The notes: generated by a model from the letters alone, not told the origin. Positions 44,540 to 54,815 are shown, counted from the stretch's first letter. The stretch: 64,000 nt of DNA from Gammaproteobacteria bacterium (GCA_028818225.1 JAPPOG010000053.1:1-64000), one strand, 5' to 3'. Numbers and translations are program-made.

Positions 44540-45160
44540 ATGGAAACAGGAAATAAAATTTCGCGTAAAGATCAAATTCTCCAGGCTTTAGCGCGCATGT
44601 TGGAAACATCTCCTGGTGAGCGAATTACTACCGCAGCCTTAGCCAAAGAAGTGGGCGTCTCAGAAGCAGCACTCTATCGACATTTTCCAAGTAAGGCGCG
44701 TATGTTCGAAGGACTTATAAAATTCATTGAAGAAACCTTGTTTCTGCGGATATCCAGAATATTGAATGAAGAAAGCAGTGCCGAAGTGCGCTGCCATAAA
44801 ATTCTAACTTTACTGCTGACATTCTCCGCCAAGAACCCGGGCATGACTCGCTTGCTTACCGGAGATGCTTTGGCGGGTGAAACTGAAAGACTGCGCGCTC
44901 GCATTGCGCAATTCTATAGTCGGCTCGAAGCACAGCTGAAACAAATATTAAGGGAAGCGCAGATTCGAGAAAATCTGAAACCGACTATCTCACCTGCGGC
45001 TTTAGCGAATTTGTTATTGGCATCCGCAGAAGGCCGACTAATTCAGTTCGTGCGCAGTGAATTCGAGCAATCTCCATTGGAAAACTGGGATCTTCAATGG
45101 GAATTCTTGAGCAAGAACTTGTTGACGCCTTTCACCGCTCCCAGTACGGCTACCGGATAA
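44540..45160 (+). CDS. slmA: Nucleoid occlusion factor SlmA (TetR family)
   Basis: SlmA binds chromosomal sites and blocks FtsZ ring assembly over the nucleoid. The 206-residue protein has the TetR-type helix-turn-helix [43 protein letters not shown] (residues about 26-68). It also has the SlmA-typical C-terminal domain with [17 protein letters not shown] and [18 protein letters not shown]. The position after argB and before pyrE is conserved in Gammaproteobacteria. It converges with pyrE. Confidence 0.94.
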   Translation: METGNKISRKDQILQALARMLETSPGERITTAALAKEVGVSEAALYRHFPSKARMFEGLIKFIEETLFLRISRILNEESSAEVRCHKILTLLLTFSAKNPGMTRLLTGDALAGETERLRARIAQFYSRLEAQLKQILREAQIRENLKPTISPAALANLLLASAEGRLIQFVRSEFEQSPLENWDLQWEFLSKNLLTPFTAPSTATG

Positions 45161-45183
45161 GGACTTTTCATTTTCCTTAGTTA

Positions 45184-45831
45184 TTAGACGCCGTATTCTG
45201 TTCGATAGGCTGCTACTGCACCTAAATATTCTTGCAGCGCGCTATCACTGGTTGTTTCCAGATAGTCGATTATGTTTTGTAGATTAATGATATTAGTTAC
45301 AGGAATTTCATAAGTCTGCTCAATCTCCTGAATGGCTGACAACTCGCCTATACCCCGCTCCTGCCTATCCATGGCAACTGCGATACCGCTTAACTCGGCC
45401 TTATTAGATTGCAATAATTCAACTGCTTCGCGAATTGCTGTGCCGGCGGTTATGACATCATCGATTATTAACACCCTGCCCTTTAATTCTGCTCCAACAA
45501 TCAATCCACCTTCGCCATGGTCCTTCGCTTCCTTTCGATTAAAGCAATAAGGCTTGTTCATACCATGATTATTCGCGAGAGCAATGGCCGTTGCAGAGAC
45601 TAATGGTATACCTTTGTAAGCAGGCCCAAACAAAACGTCGAATTGCTGGCCTGAATCAGCAATCGCTGCTGCATAACATTTTGCCAGGAAAGCAAGCTTC
45701 TCTCCGGTGTTGAATAGCCCTGCATTAAAGAAGTATGGGCTAACTCTGCCTGATTTTAATGTGAATTCACCGAATTTAAGAATTTCATTATTGAGAACAA
45801 ATTCCAAAAACTCTGATTGAAAATCTTGCAT
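45184..45831 (-). CDS. pyrE: Orotate phosphoribosyltransferase PyrE
   Basis: PyrE joins orotate to PRPP in pyrimidine synthesis. From the ATG at 45831 (AGGA seven bases upstream) the protein is 215 residues, matching the family. An in-frame GTG at 45855 would overlap the rph stop as GTGA and add 8 Gln-rich residues. Motifs are [48 protein letters not shown] (catalytic loop) and the PRPP site [17 protein letters not shown]. It is co-transcribed with rph upstream. Confidence 0.96.
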   Translation of the reverse strand: MQDFQSEFLEFVLNNEILKFGEFTLKSGRVSPYFFNAGLFNTGEKLAFLAKCYAAAIADSGQQFDVLFGPAYKGIPLVSATAIALANNHGMNKPYCFNRKEAKDHGEGGLIVGAELKGRVLIIDDVITAGTAIREAVELLQSNKAELSGIAVAMDRQERGIGELSAIQEIEQTYEIPVTNIINLQNIIDYLETTSDSALQEYLGAVAAYRTEYGV

Positions 45832-45851
45832 CTCCATATCCTGTTGCTGCT

Positions 45852-46580
45852 TCACTTGCCTAAAGCTTCTTGTTGCTCTGCTATAAGTGATTTTATCCCA
45901 GCTTCCGCAAGGCTAATCATTTGCAATAACTGGTCGTGAGAAAAGTCACCATCTTCTCCTGTGCCTTGCAATTCGATAAATCCGCCGGACTCTGTCATCA
46001 CGATATTCATATCCGTTTCAGCATTGGAATCCTCGATGTAATCGAGATCCAAAATAGATTGGCCTTTGTAAATTCCAACTGATACCGAGGCAACCAGCTG
46101 TTTGAATGGCGAAGTGCTCACCAGGTTTTTTGATAGCATAAAACTAATCGCATCATGCAAAGCGACGCAAGCACCAGTAATTGATGCTGTGCGAGTCCCA
46201 CCATCTGCCTGAATAACATCGCAGTCTACTTTCACCGTATGCTCGCCCATTGCTTGCAAATCAACTGCTGCCCGCAGTGAGCGGCCTATCAAACGTTGAA
46301 TCTCCAAGCTTCGCCCGGATTGCTTGCCCCTTGCTGCCTCTCTGTCCATCCGTGTTCCGGTTGATCTAGGCAGCATGCCATATTCAGCGGTTACCCATCC
46401 TCGGCCAGAACCTTTCAGAAAACGCGGCACTGATTCCTCAACTGTGGCATTGCACAAAACCTTGGTTTCTCCAAATTCAACAAGGACCGAACCCTCGGCG
46501 TGTTTCGTATAGTTCCGGGTTATTTTAATTGACCTAAGTTTATCGGGATCTCGATTACTCGGGCGCAGGGAATCTGTCAT
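45852..46580 (-). CDS. rph: Ribonuclease PH
   Basis: RNase PH trims the 3' ends of tRNA precursors by phosphorolysis. The 242-residue protein begins [20 protein letters not shown]. It has [20 protein letters not shown], the catalytic [50 protein letters not shown] and [19 protein letters not shown]. The sequence is full length with no frameshift, unlike the truncated rph of E. coli K-12. It is divergent from yicC with about 145 bases between. Confidence 0.97.
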   Translation of the reverse strand: MTDSLRPSNRDPDKLRSIKITRNYTKHAEGSVLVEFGETKVLCNATVEESVPRFLKGSGRGWVTAEYGMLPRSTGTRMDREAARGKQSGRSLEIQRLIGRSLRAAVDLQAMGEHTVKVDCDVIQADGGTRTASITGACVALHDAISFMLSKNLVSTSPFKQLVASVSVGIYKGQSILDLDYIEDSNAETDMNIVMTESGGFIELQGTGEDGDFSHDQLLQMISLAEAGIKSLIAEQQEALGK

Positions 46581-46724
46581 TGTTTACAATTTCCACTTTC
46601 AGAAGATGGGCGGATTATCCTTGAAATGACTTGCACTTGCGAGTAATCAGAATAGTTTCAATGTTGCCTGTGTTTGATAGCGTATTGAGATAGAATAGCG
46701 GCTCTTTGAAATCGAGCTATTAAC

Positions 46725-47591
46725 ATGATGTTGAGTATGACTGCCTTCTCGAGGCAGCAACTGGATAAAGAGTGGGGTTCCCTTACATGGGAAATACGCT
46801 CAGTAAATCATCGCTATCTGGAGACCAGTGTTCGTCTGCCAGAATCGTTTCGTGGATTAGAAAATACCGTCAGGGATGCTGTTAGAAAAAAACTTAATCG
46901 TGGCAAGGTTGAGTGCCAGTTAAGGTATCAGGCTGTAGAGATTGCCCAAAGTGATATAAGCCTGAATAAGGGGCTCATAGAAAAACTAATCCAGGCAAAC
47001 AATGAGATTAATAAAATTACTAATTTGGATAATCAGCTAACGTCATCAGAGATACTACGTTGGCCTGGAGTTATCGCTAATCAAGACACAGATACTGATA
47101 CTGTTGAAAAAGAAGCTCTCGGGCTATTCGGTGCTGCTCTGGATGAATTAGTTAGTACACGAGAAAGAGAGGGCGAGGCTTTAAAAGGATTTCTCAATCA
47201 ACGAATTGATTCCATCAGGCAAATTGTTGCCTCTATTCGCGAGCAGATGCCAGAGATAATAAGCAGTCAGCGCAAGAACTTGCTGAATCGTCTGGAAGAA
47301 TTAAAAGCAGAACTTGAGCCTATCAGATTGGAACAAGAGGCAGCGATCCTGGCGCAAAAAGCAGACGTTGATGAAGAATTAGACCGCTTAGATTCGCATC
47401 TGGATGAAGTAAAAAGGGTTATCGAGTCAAATGGGCAAAAAGGGCGAAGACTGGATTTCCTGATGCAGGAATTGAATCGGGAAGCCAACACGCTTTCGTC
47501 CAAGTCCATCGTAATAGATACGACTCTTGGTGCTGTTGAGCTAAAAGTTCTGATTGAGCAAATGCGCGAACAGATTCAAAACGTAGAATAG
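46725..47591 (+). CDS. yicC: YicC family endoribonuclease-like protein
   Basis: A 288-residue protein of the YicC/YloC family, reported as an endoribonuclease in E. coli. It shows the N-terminal SMTAFSRQQLDKEWGSLTWEIRSVNHRYLE region (residues 4-33), RLPESFRGLENTVRDAVRK and a long helical middle. The C-terminal HLDEVKRVIESNGQKGRRLDFLMQELNREANTLSSKS is the DUF1732 signature (residues about 225-262). The gene order rph/yicC/gmk is conserved. Two consecutive ATGs are possible starts. It is separated from gmk by only 7 bases to the preferred gmk ATG. Confidence 0.93.
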   Translation: MMLSMTAFSRQQLDKEWGSLTWEIRSVNHRYLETSVRLPESFRGLENTVRDAVRKKLNRGKVECQLRYQAVEIAQSDISLNKGLIEKLIQANNEINKITNLDNQLTSSEILRWPGVIANQDTDTDTVEKEALGLFGAALDELVSTREREGEALKGFLNQRIDSIRQIVASIREQMPEIISSQRKNLLNRLEELKAELEPIRLEQEAAILAQKADVDEELDRLDSHLDEVKRVIESNGQKGRRLDFLMQELNREANTLSSKSIVIDTTLGAVELKVLIEQMREQIQNVE

Positions 47592-47598
47592 ATTGAAT

Positions 47599-48216
47599 AT
47601 GAGTAAAGGAAAGCTGTTTATTGTCACTGCGCCTTCCGGCGCAGGAAAAACTACCCTGGTCACTAAGTTGGTCAGGATGGATGACAACCTAAGAGTTTCG
47701 ATTTCCCATACAACCCGTCCAGCCCGACCCGGCGAGGAAGATGGCGTCGACTATTACTTCATCGAAAAGCCTGAGTTTATGGGTATGTTATCCGACGGCG
47801 ATTTCCTGGAGTCGGCTGAGGTCTATGGCTATCACTATGGCACCTCGCAGCATTGGGTCAATCAGCAACTCGAACAGGGATTGGATGTCATCCTGGAAAT
47901 AGATTGGCAAGGGGCTGAACAGATAAGAAATCTGTACCCGGATTCTTGCGCGATCTTTATTCTCCCTCCCTCAATCGAATCCTTAACAGAGCGATTGCAG
48001 GAGCGCGCGCAGGACGATAGCGACACTATAGAAAACCGAATGCAGCAAGCCCGAAGCGTGATTGAGCATGTAGCAGAAGCTGATTACGTGGTGGTGAATG
48101 ACGTTTTCGAAGATGCCCTCGCTGATATTCGTGCCATCGTCCGGACCCAGAGACTCACCGTTACTATCCAACAGGAAAATCTAAGCCAACTACTCTCTAG
48201 CCTCACTCGCGACTAG
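47599..48216 (+). CDS. gmk: Guanylate kinase
   Basis: Gmk phosphorylates GMP to GDP. The 205-residue protein has the P-loop APSGAGKTTLV, VSISHTTRPARPGEEDGVDYYF in the GMP-binding region, FLESAEVYGYHYGTS, VILEIDWQGAEQI and the lid region RLQERAQDDSDTIENRM. The start is the ATG at 47599; an in-frame TTG two codons earlier is less likely. rpoZ and spoT follow, as in many Proteobacteria. Confidence 0.97.
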   Translation: MSKGKLFIVTAPSGAGKTTLVTKLVRMDDNLRVSISHTTRPARPGEEDGVDYYFIEKPEFMGMLSDGDFLESAEVYGYHYGTSQHWVNQQLEQGLDVILEIDWQGAEQIRNLYPDSCAIFILPPSIESLTERLQERAQDDSDTIENRMQQARSVIEHVAEADYVVVNDVFEDALADIRAIVRTQRLTVTIQQENLSQLLSSLTRD

Positions 48217-48378
48217 CGTTGCAGCAAGTTCCGGGAGATGCATTTTGGGCAGGAATTCTGTACAATCCCCGATCCTTTTAGAAGGAGCGCTTGGTCAGGC
48301 CAGTCTAAGGAAATCATTGTTTTTTCTGGATTTTTCAACCAAGCTAATTAACGTAACGGTAAAGTTTAAGGTTCTGAA

Positions 48379-48708
48379 ATGGCAAGAATTACAGTAGAAG
48401 ATTGTTTAGACAAAGTAGATAACCGCTTCGAGCTGGTCATGGTATCCAGTAAACGTGCCCGACAGCTGCAAATCGAAGGCAAGGATCCCATGGTTTCTGT
48501 CGATAATGATAAGCCTACCGTAATCGCCCTGCGGGAAATTGCTGACGGTCTGGTCAATGCTGAAATTCTGGTCGAAAAACCCAGCGTAGAGTTAGAAGAC
48601 ATTGAAGAAATGGAAGGTGCTATTGAAGCATCAAGCGAAGAAGCTAGTGAAGACACTGAAGCAGCTCCCGTTATCGAACAGGAAGAACAACCCCCCGCTG
48701 AAATCTAG
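48379..48708 (+). CDS. rpoZ: RNA polymerase omega subunit
   Basis: Omega helps assemble the beta' subunit and takes part in the ppGpp response. The protein has 109 residues, against about 91 in E. coli. It begins [31 protein letters not shown], the conserved fold (residues 1-31), then [15 protein letters not shown]. The extra length is an acidic Glu/Ala-rich tail (about 68-109) that looks disordered. The next gene, spoT, starts 17 bases after the stop. Confidence 0.97.
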   Translation: MARITVEDCLDKVDNRFELVMVSSKRARQLQIEGKDPMVSVDNDKPTVIALREIADGLVNAEILVEKPSVELEDIEEMEGAIEASSEEASEDTEAAPVIEQEEQPPAEI

Positions 48709-48725
48709 AGTGAAGGAGTCGCGTC

Positions 48726-50906
48726 TTGCAAGTAGCTGCTTTAGACACAATCGACTCCCTTGCTGATGGCCTTTCCGATTATCTAGGAAAAGACCAGGTC
48801 AATAGCGTCCGCCGCGCTTATTTCTATGCGGAACAAGCACACGATGGGCAATTCCGTCGCAGTGGCGATGCCTACGTAACCCATCCGCTGGCAGTCGCTT
48901 CAATTCTAAGCGAAATGCACATGGATCATCAGAGTCTGATGGCTGCCATGTTGCATGACGTGATCGAAGATACCGGCATTACCAAAACAGCCATTAAATC
49001 TCAGTTTGGAAATACTGTTGCCGACCTGGTCGATGGGGTTAGCAAACTCAATAAGATTACCTTCAGTTCTCGAGCTGAAGCCCAGGCAGAAAACTTTCAG
49101 AAAATGGCCATGGCGATGGCCAAAGACTTGCGAGTAATTTTAGTCAAAATTGCTGACCGCCTTCATAACATGCGTACTCTGGATGTATTAACGCCGGATA
49201 AACGGCGACGAATCGCCAGAGAAACTCTCGATATCTATGCGCCGATAGCCAATCGCCTGGGCATGAACAATGTGCGAGTAGAATTTGAGGAATTAGGATT
49301 TTCAGCTCTTTACCCAATGCGGGCGAGAAGAATCGATGCTGCCGTAAAAAGTATTCGAGGCAATCGCAAAGAGATTGTGAGCCAGATTCAAACTTCTCTA
49401 GAAGCCTGCCTGGAACGAGAAGGGTTGCCTGGCCGAACAATTGGCAGGGAGAAACATCTTTACAGTATTTACGAAAAAATGCGCAGCAAGCGTAAATCTT
49501 TCTCTGAGATAATGGACGTGTATGCATTTCGCATCATTGTCGATCGTGTTGATACTTGCTATCGAGTTTTAGGTGCCGTCCATAGTTTGTATAAACCAGT
49601 GCCGGGTCGTTTTAAAGACTACATAGCTATACCAAAGGCCAACGGCTATCAATCACTGCACACCACGTTGTTTGGCATGCATGGTGTGCCTATCGAAATT
49701 CAAATTCGAACTGAAGAAATGGAGGCCATGGCTAACAACGGTATTGCCTCTCATTGGTTATATAAATCGAGCGACGATTTGCCCAGCAATGCACATATTC
49801 GTGCACGAGATTGGGTAAACGGGTTGCTGGAGATGCAAAAACATGCGGGCAATTCGCTGGAATTTATTGAGAATGTGAAGATTGATTTATTCCCGGACGA
49901 GATCTATGTCTTTACACCAAAAGGGCAAATCTTCGAATTACCAACAGGATCTACCGCTGTGGATTTTGCTTATGCGATTCACACAGATGTCGGCAATTCC
50001 TGTGTGGCCTGTCGCATCAGTCGCCGTCTCGCTCCACTGAGCGAACCACTACAAAGTGGGCAAACAGTTGAAATAATCACTGCTCCGGGAACTCAACCTA
50101 ATCCGGCCTGGCTAAGTTTTGTCGTCACCGGAAAAGCACGCAGCAATATTCGCCATTATCTTAAGAATCAAAAACACTCTGAATCTGTTGCGCTGGGCCG
50201 GCGACTGCTAAACAAAGCTCTCGCTGGCTTTGGCACCCAAATTGAATCCATTGCCAGTGAGAATTTTGAAACTATTCTGCAACAAACCAACCTGAAGACA
50301 GTGGATCAACTGCTGGAAGAGATCGGGCTTGGTAACCGAATGTCCTATATGATTGCGCAGCGCCTTGCAGCCCATAGCAATGTGCCTGCAGGCCATGATC
50401 AGACTGAACCTGAGCAGCAAGGCACGCTCGCGATTCGCGGGTCTGAGGGTATGGTGATGAACTATGCCAAGTGTTGCCATCCAATTCCAGGTGATCCAAT
50501 TGTTGGTCACATTAGTTCTGGTCGAGGCATGGTCATTCATACCGATGATTGCAATAACATTGCCGACATTCGCGATAACCCTGAAAAATGTGTTGCGGTC
50601 TCTTGGGACCCAGATGTTGAAGGCGAATTCTCGGTAGAGCTAAGGGTAGAGCTGGAAAATCAACGCGGCATTATTGCAACCCTGGCCACAACGATTACCG
50701 GGGCGGAAGCGAATATTGAAAAAATCAGCACGGTAGAAAGAGATGCACGCTTCAGCATTGTTAATCTTTCACTCAATGTTAAGAATCGTATACACCTCGC
50801 CCGGGTAATGAAGAGAGTGCGATTGATTAAACCCGTTAGCAGAGTAACTCGAGTAAAAAGCCGTAAGGTTAAGAAAACCATAAAGAGCACTTTAGGAGCT
50901 CATTAA
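48726..50906 (+). CDS. spoT: Bifunctional (p)ppGpp synthetase/hydrolase SpoT
   Basis: SpoT makes and degrades (p)ppGpp. Start is TTG, supported by AAGGAG seven bases upstream and by the lack of an ATG near the family N-terminus. The 726-residue protein has the HD hydrolase with HPLAVASIL, MLHDVIEDTGI and KIADRLHNMRTL. The synthetase has FRIIVDRVDTCYRVLG and KDYIAIPKANGYQSLHT. Then come TGS (IYVFTPKGQIFELPTG), the Cys-containing zinc-finger region VMNYAKCCHPIPGD and a C-terminal ACT domain. Both catalytic domains appear complete, as expected for a Rel/Spo enzyme. It overlaps ridA by one base (TAATG). Confidence 0.96.
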   Translation: MQVAALDTIDSLADGLSDYLGKDQVNSVRRAYFYAEQAHDGQFRRSGDAYVTHPLAVASILSEMHMDHQSLMAAMLHDVIEDTGITKTAIKSQFGNTVADLVDGVSKLNKITFSSRAEAQAENFQKMAMAMAKDLRVILVKIADRLHNMRTLDVLTPDKRRRIARETLDIYAPIANRLGMNNVRVEFEELGFSALYPMRARRIDAAVKSIRGNRKEIVSQIQTSLEACLEREGLPGRTIGREKHLYSIYEKMRSKRKSFSEIMDVYAFRIIVDRVDTCYRVLGAVHSLYKPVPGRFKDYIAIPKANGYQSLHTTLFGMHGVPIEIQIRTEEMEAMANNGIASHWLYKSSDDLPSNAHIRARDWVNGLLEMQKHAGNSLEFIENVKIDLFPDEIYVFTPKGQIFELPTGSTAVDFAYAIHTDVGNSCVACRISRRLAPLSEPLQSGQTVEIITAPGTQPNPAWLSFVVTGKARSNIRHYLKNQKHSESVALGRRLLNKALAGFGTQIESIASENFETILQQTNLKTVDQLLEEIGLGNRMSYMIAQRLAAHSNVPAGHDQTEPEQQGTLAIRGSEGMVMNYAKCCHPIPGDPIVGHISSGRGMVIHTDDCNNIADIRDNPEKCVAVSWDPDVEGEFSVELRVELENQRGIIATLATTITGAEANIEKISTVERDARFSIVNLSLNVKNRIHLARVMKRVRLIKPVSRVTRVKSRKVKKTIKSTLGAH

Positions 50907-51289
50907 TGTCAAACAAGGACCCTGTGCAAACGGCTGATGCACCAGCGGCGATCGGCCCCTACTCGCAAGCTATAAAAAGTGGTTCTCTGGTTTTCTTATC
51001 AGGGCAGATTCCGCTCGATCCCGTCACTATGGAATTAGTGGGGCCAGGAATAGAAGAACAAACACAGCAGGTCTTTAAAAACTTGAGTGCTGTGGCCGCT
51101 GCCGCTGGCGGGAGTCTCAATGATATCGTCAAGCTGACAATATTCCTCTCTGACCTTAATGAGTTCGCTACGGTAAATTCAATTATGGCTGAACATTTTT
51201 TCGAGCCTTATCCTGCTAGAGCAACAATCGAGGTTAGCGCACTTCCCAAAGGCGCAATTGTCGAAATAGAAGCGACAATGTCATTATGA
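50906..51289 (+). CDS. ridA: RidA family enamine/imine deaminase
   Basis: RidA hydrolyses reactive enamine/imine intermediates such as 2-aminoacrylate from PLP enzymes. The 127-residue protein begins with QTADAPAAIGPYSQAIKSG. It has FLSGQIPLDP and the conserved arginine in YPARATIEVSALPKGAIVEIE, which binds the carboxylate. Its ATG shares one base with the spoT stop, so the two are translationally coupled, an arrangement also known from Pseudomonas and E. coli neighbourhoods. Confidence 0.96.
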   Translation: MSNKDPVQTADAPAAIGPYSQAIKSGSLVFLSGQIPLDPVTMELVGPGIEEQTQQVFKNLSAVAAAAGGSLNDIVKLTIFLSDLNEFATVNSIMAEHFFEPYPARATIEVSALPKGAIVEIEATMSL

Positions 51290-51390
51290 TTGCTTGTTCT
51301 AATTAGCCCCTCGATTTTTTGATTTCTAGCGGCCTCATCTAAAAGCCCATATACTCTGCTTCAGGCTTTCACGCGCTGCATTACTATTCT

Positions 51391-53478
51391 ATGTCAAATC
51401 CTGCCCTGGATCAGATTTCCTTAACAAGGTTGAAAGGAGTTGGTCCTGCTCTTGAAAAGAAGTTTAACCAACTGGGTATTTTTAACGTACAAGATCTGCT
51501 ATTCCATCTTCCTTTTCGCTACGAAGACAGAACCCGTGTTCATCAAATTGGCAAAGTACGAGTGGGTGACCATGTGCAACTTCAGGGAGAAATCCTATCC
51601 AATAATATTCAATTTGGCCGAAGGCGAAGTTTACATTGTGTAATTCAGGATGAGACTGGTTTTATCAGTCTGCGGTTTTTCCATTTTAGCGCTGCACAAA
51701 AACAATCCCTTGCTACCGGCAATTTGATTCGTTGTTACGGCGAAGTGAGAAGAGGCCGGACCGGGATGGAAATTTATCACCCGGAATACAAAATCCTTTC
51801 GAATTTCGATGAGTTACCGGTAGAAGACTCACTCACTCCTATCTATCCGGCAACGGAAGGACTACAGCAGGCGAGGCTGCGGAGCGTGATTAACCAAGCC
51901 CTGGCCTTAATGGAAGAGTCTCCCGATGTTCAGGACCATCTGCCGGCAGAACTGGTTAAGCAGCTGGAGTTAGAGAGGCTGACCGATGCCATTCGCCTGT
52001 TACACAAACCACCCATCGATGCGCCGCTTAGCTGGATTAATGCCGGAATAAATCCAGGTCAAAAGCGACTGGCGTTTGAGGAGTTGCTGGCCCATCGCTT
52101 ATGTATGCGTCGTCTGAGAGATGTCTCTAACCAACAGCAGGCGGCGCAGTTAAGCGCTGATGACAAACTGCTAACCCGGTATTTGCAGTCGCTACCATTC
52201 ACCCTAACTAATGCACAACAGCTTGCTTACCTGGAGATATCGCAAGACTTAAATGGACTATGTCCAATGTTGAGATTATTGCAAGGTGATGTGGGGTCAG
52301 GGAAAACTGTCGTTGCCGCTCTCACCGCGTTACATGCCATTGGTAGCGGTTACCAGGCTGCCATAATGGCACCCACCGAAATTCTTGCAGAACAGCATTT
52401 CTTAAATTTCGAGCAATGGTTTGCACCTTTAGGTATTCGGGTCGGGTGGTTAAGTGGAAAAACCAAAGGCAAAGCAAGATCCCATCAATTACAGGAATTA
52501 GTATCCGGCCAATGCCAACTCTTAATCGGTACCCATGCACTATTTCAAGATGAGGTTGAGTATAAGAACCTGGGATTGATCATTATTGATGAACAACATC
52601 GATTCGGCGTTCATCAGCGTCTGGCGCTGCGAGATAAGGCAGCTAGCAATTCTATCAATCCACATCAATTAGTTATGACGGCAACGCCCATTCCCCGCAC
52701 GCTCGCGATGAGTGCTTATGCTGATCTTGATAGCTCTATTATTAATGAATTACCACCGGGAAGAACGCCGGTTAATACCGTAATAATTTCCAGCAATAAA
52801 AGGGGTGAAGTGGTGGTACGAATCGAAAACGCCTGTAAGGAAGGAAGTCAGGCCTATTGGGTTTGTACCTTGATTGAAGAGTCGGAAGCATTGCAGTGCG
52901 AAGCGGCAGAGGCAACGGCTGATAGGTTGCGCAATCAGTTACCTCAAATCAAAGTTGGCCTGATTCATGGCAGGATGAAACCAAAAGAAAAAGCTGATGT
53001 CATGGCGGAGTTCAAACAAGGCCAGATAGATTTGCTTGTCGCAACAACAGTCATCGAAGTTGGTGTCGACGTACCCAATGCAAGCCTGATGGTTATTGAG
53101 AATCCAGAGCGGTTGGGACTTGCGCAATTACATCAGCTCCGAGGGCGTATTGGCCGTGGCACTATTCAAAGCCATTGCATACTTCTCTACCAGGCTCCAC
53201 TGTCGGAAGCGGGCAAACAGAGATTAGCCGTAATGCGAGACAGCACTGATGGCTTTTATATTGCTGAGAAGGATTTGCAGCTGAGGGGCCCAGGGCAAGT
53301 CCTGGGTACACAGCAAACTGGCATGATGACTTTTCGTGTCGCCGATATTGCACGTGATGCACCACTGTTGGACAGCGTCAAAGAAGCGTCAGAAATAATC
53401 CTGCAAAATCATGATGAAATCGTTGAGCCCCTGATAAGACGCTGGCTGGGGGAGCGTGAGCATTATGCGAATGTTTAG
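51391..53478 (+). CDS. recG: ATP-dependent DNA helicase RecG
   Basis: RecG remodels stalled replication forks and branched DNA. The 695-residue protein has an N-terminal wedge/OB domain (LKGVGPALEKKFNQLGI, PFRYEDRT). The helicase motifs are RLLQGDVGSGKTVVA (I), AAIMAPTEILAEQHF (Ia), LIIIDEQHRFGVHQR (II), VMTATPIPRTLA (III), LLVATTVIEVGVDVPNA (V) and QLRGRIGRG (VI). All are intact. It begins 101 bases after ridA, with its own promoter likely but not identified. Confidence 0.97.
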   Translation: MSNPALDQISLTRLKGVGPALEKKFNQLGIFNVQDLLFHLPFRYEDRTRVHQIGKVRVGDHVQLQGEILSNNIQFGRRRSLHCVIQDETGFISLRFFHFSAAQKQSLATGNLIRCYGEVRRGRTGMEIYHPEYKILSNFDELPVEDSLTPIYPATEGLQQARLRSVINQALALMEESPDVQDHLPAELVKQLELERLTDAIRLLHKPPIDAPLSWINAGINPGQKRLAFEELLAHRLCMRRLRDVSNQQQAAQLSADDKLLTRYLQSLPFTLTNAQQLAYLEISQDLNGLCPMLRLLQGDVGSGKTVVAALTALHAIGSGYQAAIMAPTEILAEQHFLNFEQWFAPLGIRVGWLSGKTKGKARSHQLQELVSGQCQLLIGTHALFQDEVEYKNLGLIIIDEQHRFGVHQRLALRDKAASNSINPHQLVMTATPIPRTLAMSAYADLDSSIINELPPGRTPVNTVIISSNKRGEVVVRIENACKEGSQAYWVCTLIEESEALQCEAAEATADRLRNQLPQIKVGLIHGRMKPKEKADVMAEFKQGQIDLLVATTVIEVGVDVPNASLMVIENPERLGLAQLHQLRGRIGRGTIQSHCILLYQAPLSEAGKQRLAVMRDSTDGFYIAEKDLQLRGPGQVLGTQQTGMMTFRVADIARDAPLLDSVKEASEIILQNHDEIVEPLIRRWLGEREHYANV

Positions 53479-53900
53479 TAGCAGCCTGTTTAATTGCAAA
53501 TAAACTCCAAATCTTCCTATTTTAATCACTACTCCCCTCCCACTCCTCTATACAAGATATATGTCTGGTATAGAAAATCTCGGCGCCAGAAAATCGATTG
53601 CTGCATGTAAAAAGCACCAAAGCACTAACCGATAGAGATTTGGTTGCCAGTTGCGAGTCGGCAATGGAGGCGCTTTACCTTACCAGGCGTCTGAAAAACT
53701 TGAACAATTGACAGTTCTAATCAATGTAACAGGCATCATTGATGAACCCATGCTGGCCGAGGTATCGCGCTTTCCTGCCCGGGGATTAGTGCCCGCATTT
53801 TTCGTCGAAACGAATTTCATAAATTTGGGTTTCTATCTGAAGTGGAAATCTTTTATGCTACGGGCTCATACCGAATTGTGGTTTTCTTGTAACTCCAATC
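53479..53900 (+). other. Intergenic region between recG and ubiA, without a convincing gene
   Basis: A 422-base stretch with several stops in all frames. The longest plus-strand frame (53651-53938) runs into ubiA and has no ribosome site or recognisable domain. ubiC, which often precedes ubiA, is not present in intact form. No terminator or tRNA was found. Confidence 0.5.
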
Positions 53901-54815
53901 ATGACTTCCCTCAGGCCAATCTTGTCAAAGTTTGTTAGCCGTTTTCGAGCTCGATTTCCGGAGTTTTATGAAAAGCTGCCGGCGCTTATCGACCTCACCC
54001 GGTTAGATCGCCCAATCGGAATATATTTACTGTTGTGGCCAACAATTACGGCATTGTGGATTGCAGCTGAAGGTTTTCCTGGAATTGCGCTTTTTCTTAT
54101 CTTTACTTTGGGTACAGCGATTATGCGGTCGGCAGGCTGCTGCGTTAATGACTTTGCTGATTATAGAATTGATGGCCAGGTGCTAAGAACAGAAAAACGG
54201 CCAATACCTAGCGGCATGCTAAGGCGCCGGGACGCATTCTTATGTTTTGGTGTTTTATCCGGAGTTGGGTTTCTACTTGTATTATTAACCAATAGGGAAA
54301 CTGTTTTTCTTTCTATCGGTGCCATCGCGATAATTGCTGTTTATCCATTTATGAAACGTTTTACCAACCTTCCCCAGTTAGTGCTTGGCGTAGCCTTCTC
54401 GTGGGGAATACTGATGGCGTTTACGGCCGTCACTACAGAAATTCCACAAGCAGCCTATTTGCTATTTATCGCCAATGCATTATGGACTATTGCTTATGAC
54501 ACACAGTACGCAATGGTAGACAGAGAATTCGATATGCAAATAGGAGTCAAGTCTACCGCAATACTATTTGGTGACGCCGACAGGTTAATGATAGGCATGC
54601 TACAAGCGATGTTTATTATTTCCCTGGTCTTGGCAGCACGACAACTACAAATGGGAACAGTTTTCTATTTTTCCCTGGTGGCCGCTAGTGGGTTACTCGC
54701 CTATCAGCAATTCCTTATCCGCCATAGACTGCCTGGCCCTTGCTTTAAGGCCTTCCTGAATAATAACTGGGTCGGTGCGATTATATTTGTAGGCACGTTC
54801 CTTAACTACTTATGA
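53901..54815 (+). CDS. ubiA: 4-hydroxybenzoate octaprenyltransferase UbiA
   Basis: UbiA attaches the polyprenyl tail to 4-hydroxybenzoate in ubiquinone synthesis, in the inner membrane. The 304-residue protein has about eight helices. Its two Asp-rich metal/diphosphate sites are CCVNDFADYRIDGQV and TQYAMVDREFDMQIGVKST. LTRLDRPIGIYLLLWPT at the N-terminus is typical. No ubiC lies upstream, so chorismate lyase must be elsewhere. The start ATG is 53901. Confidence 0.95.
   Translation: MTSLRPILSKFVSRFRARFPEFYEKLPALIDLTRLDRPIGIYLLLWPTITALWIAAEGFPGIALFLIFTLGTAIMRSAGCCVNDFADYRIDGQVLRTEKRPIPSGMLRRRDAFLCFGVLSGVGFLLVLLTNRETVFLSIGAIAIIAVYPFMKRFTNLPQLVLGVAFSWGILMAFTAVTTEIPQAAYLLFIANALWTIAYDTQYAMVDREFDMQIGVKSTAILFGDADRLMIGMLQAMFIISLVLAARQLQMGTVFYFSLVAASGLLAYQQFLIRHRLPGPCFKAFLNNNWVGAIIFVGTFLNYL

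Noticed and set aside
53651-53938. 95-codon plus-strand frame between recG and ubiA
   Set aside because: No ribosome site or domain, and it runs 38 bases into the start of ubiA; probably chance.
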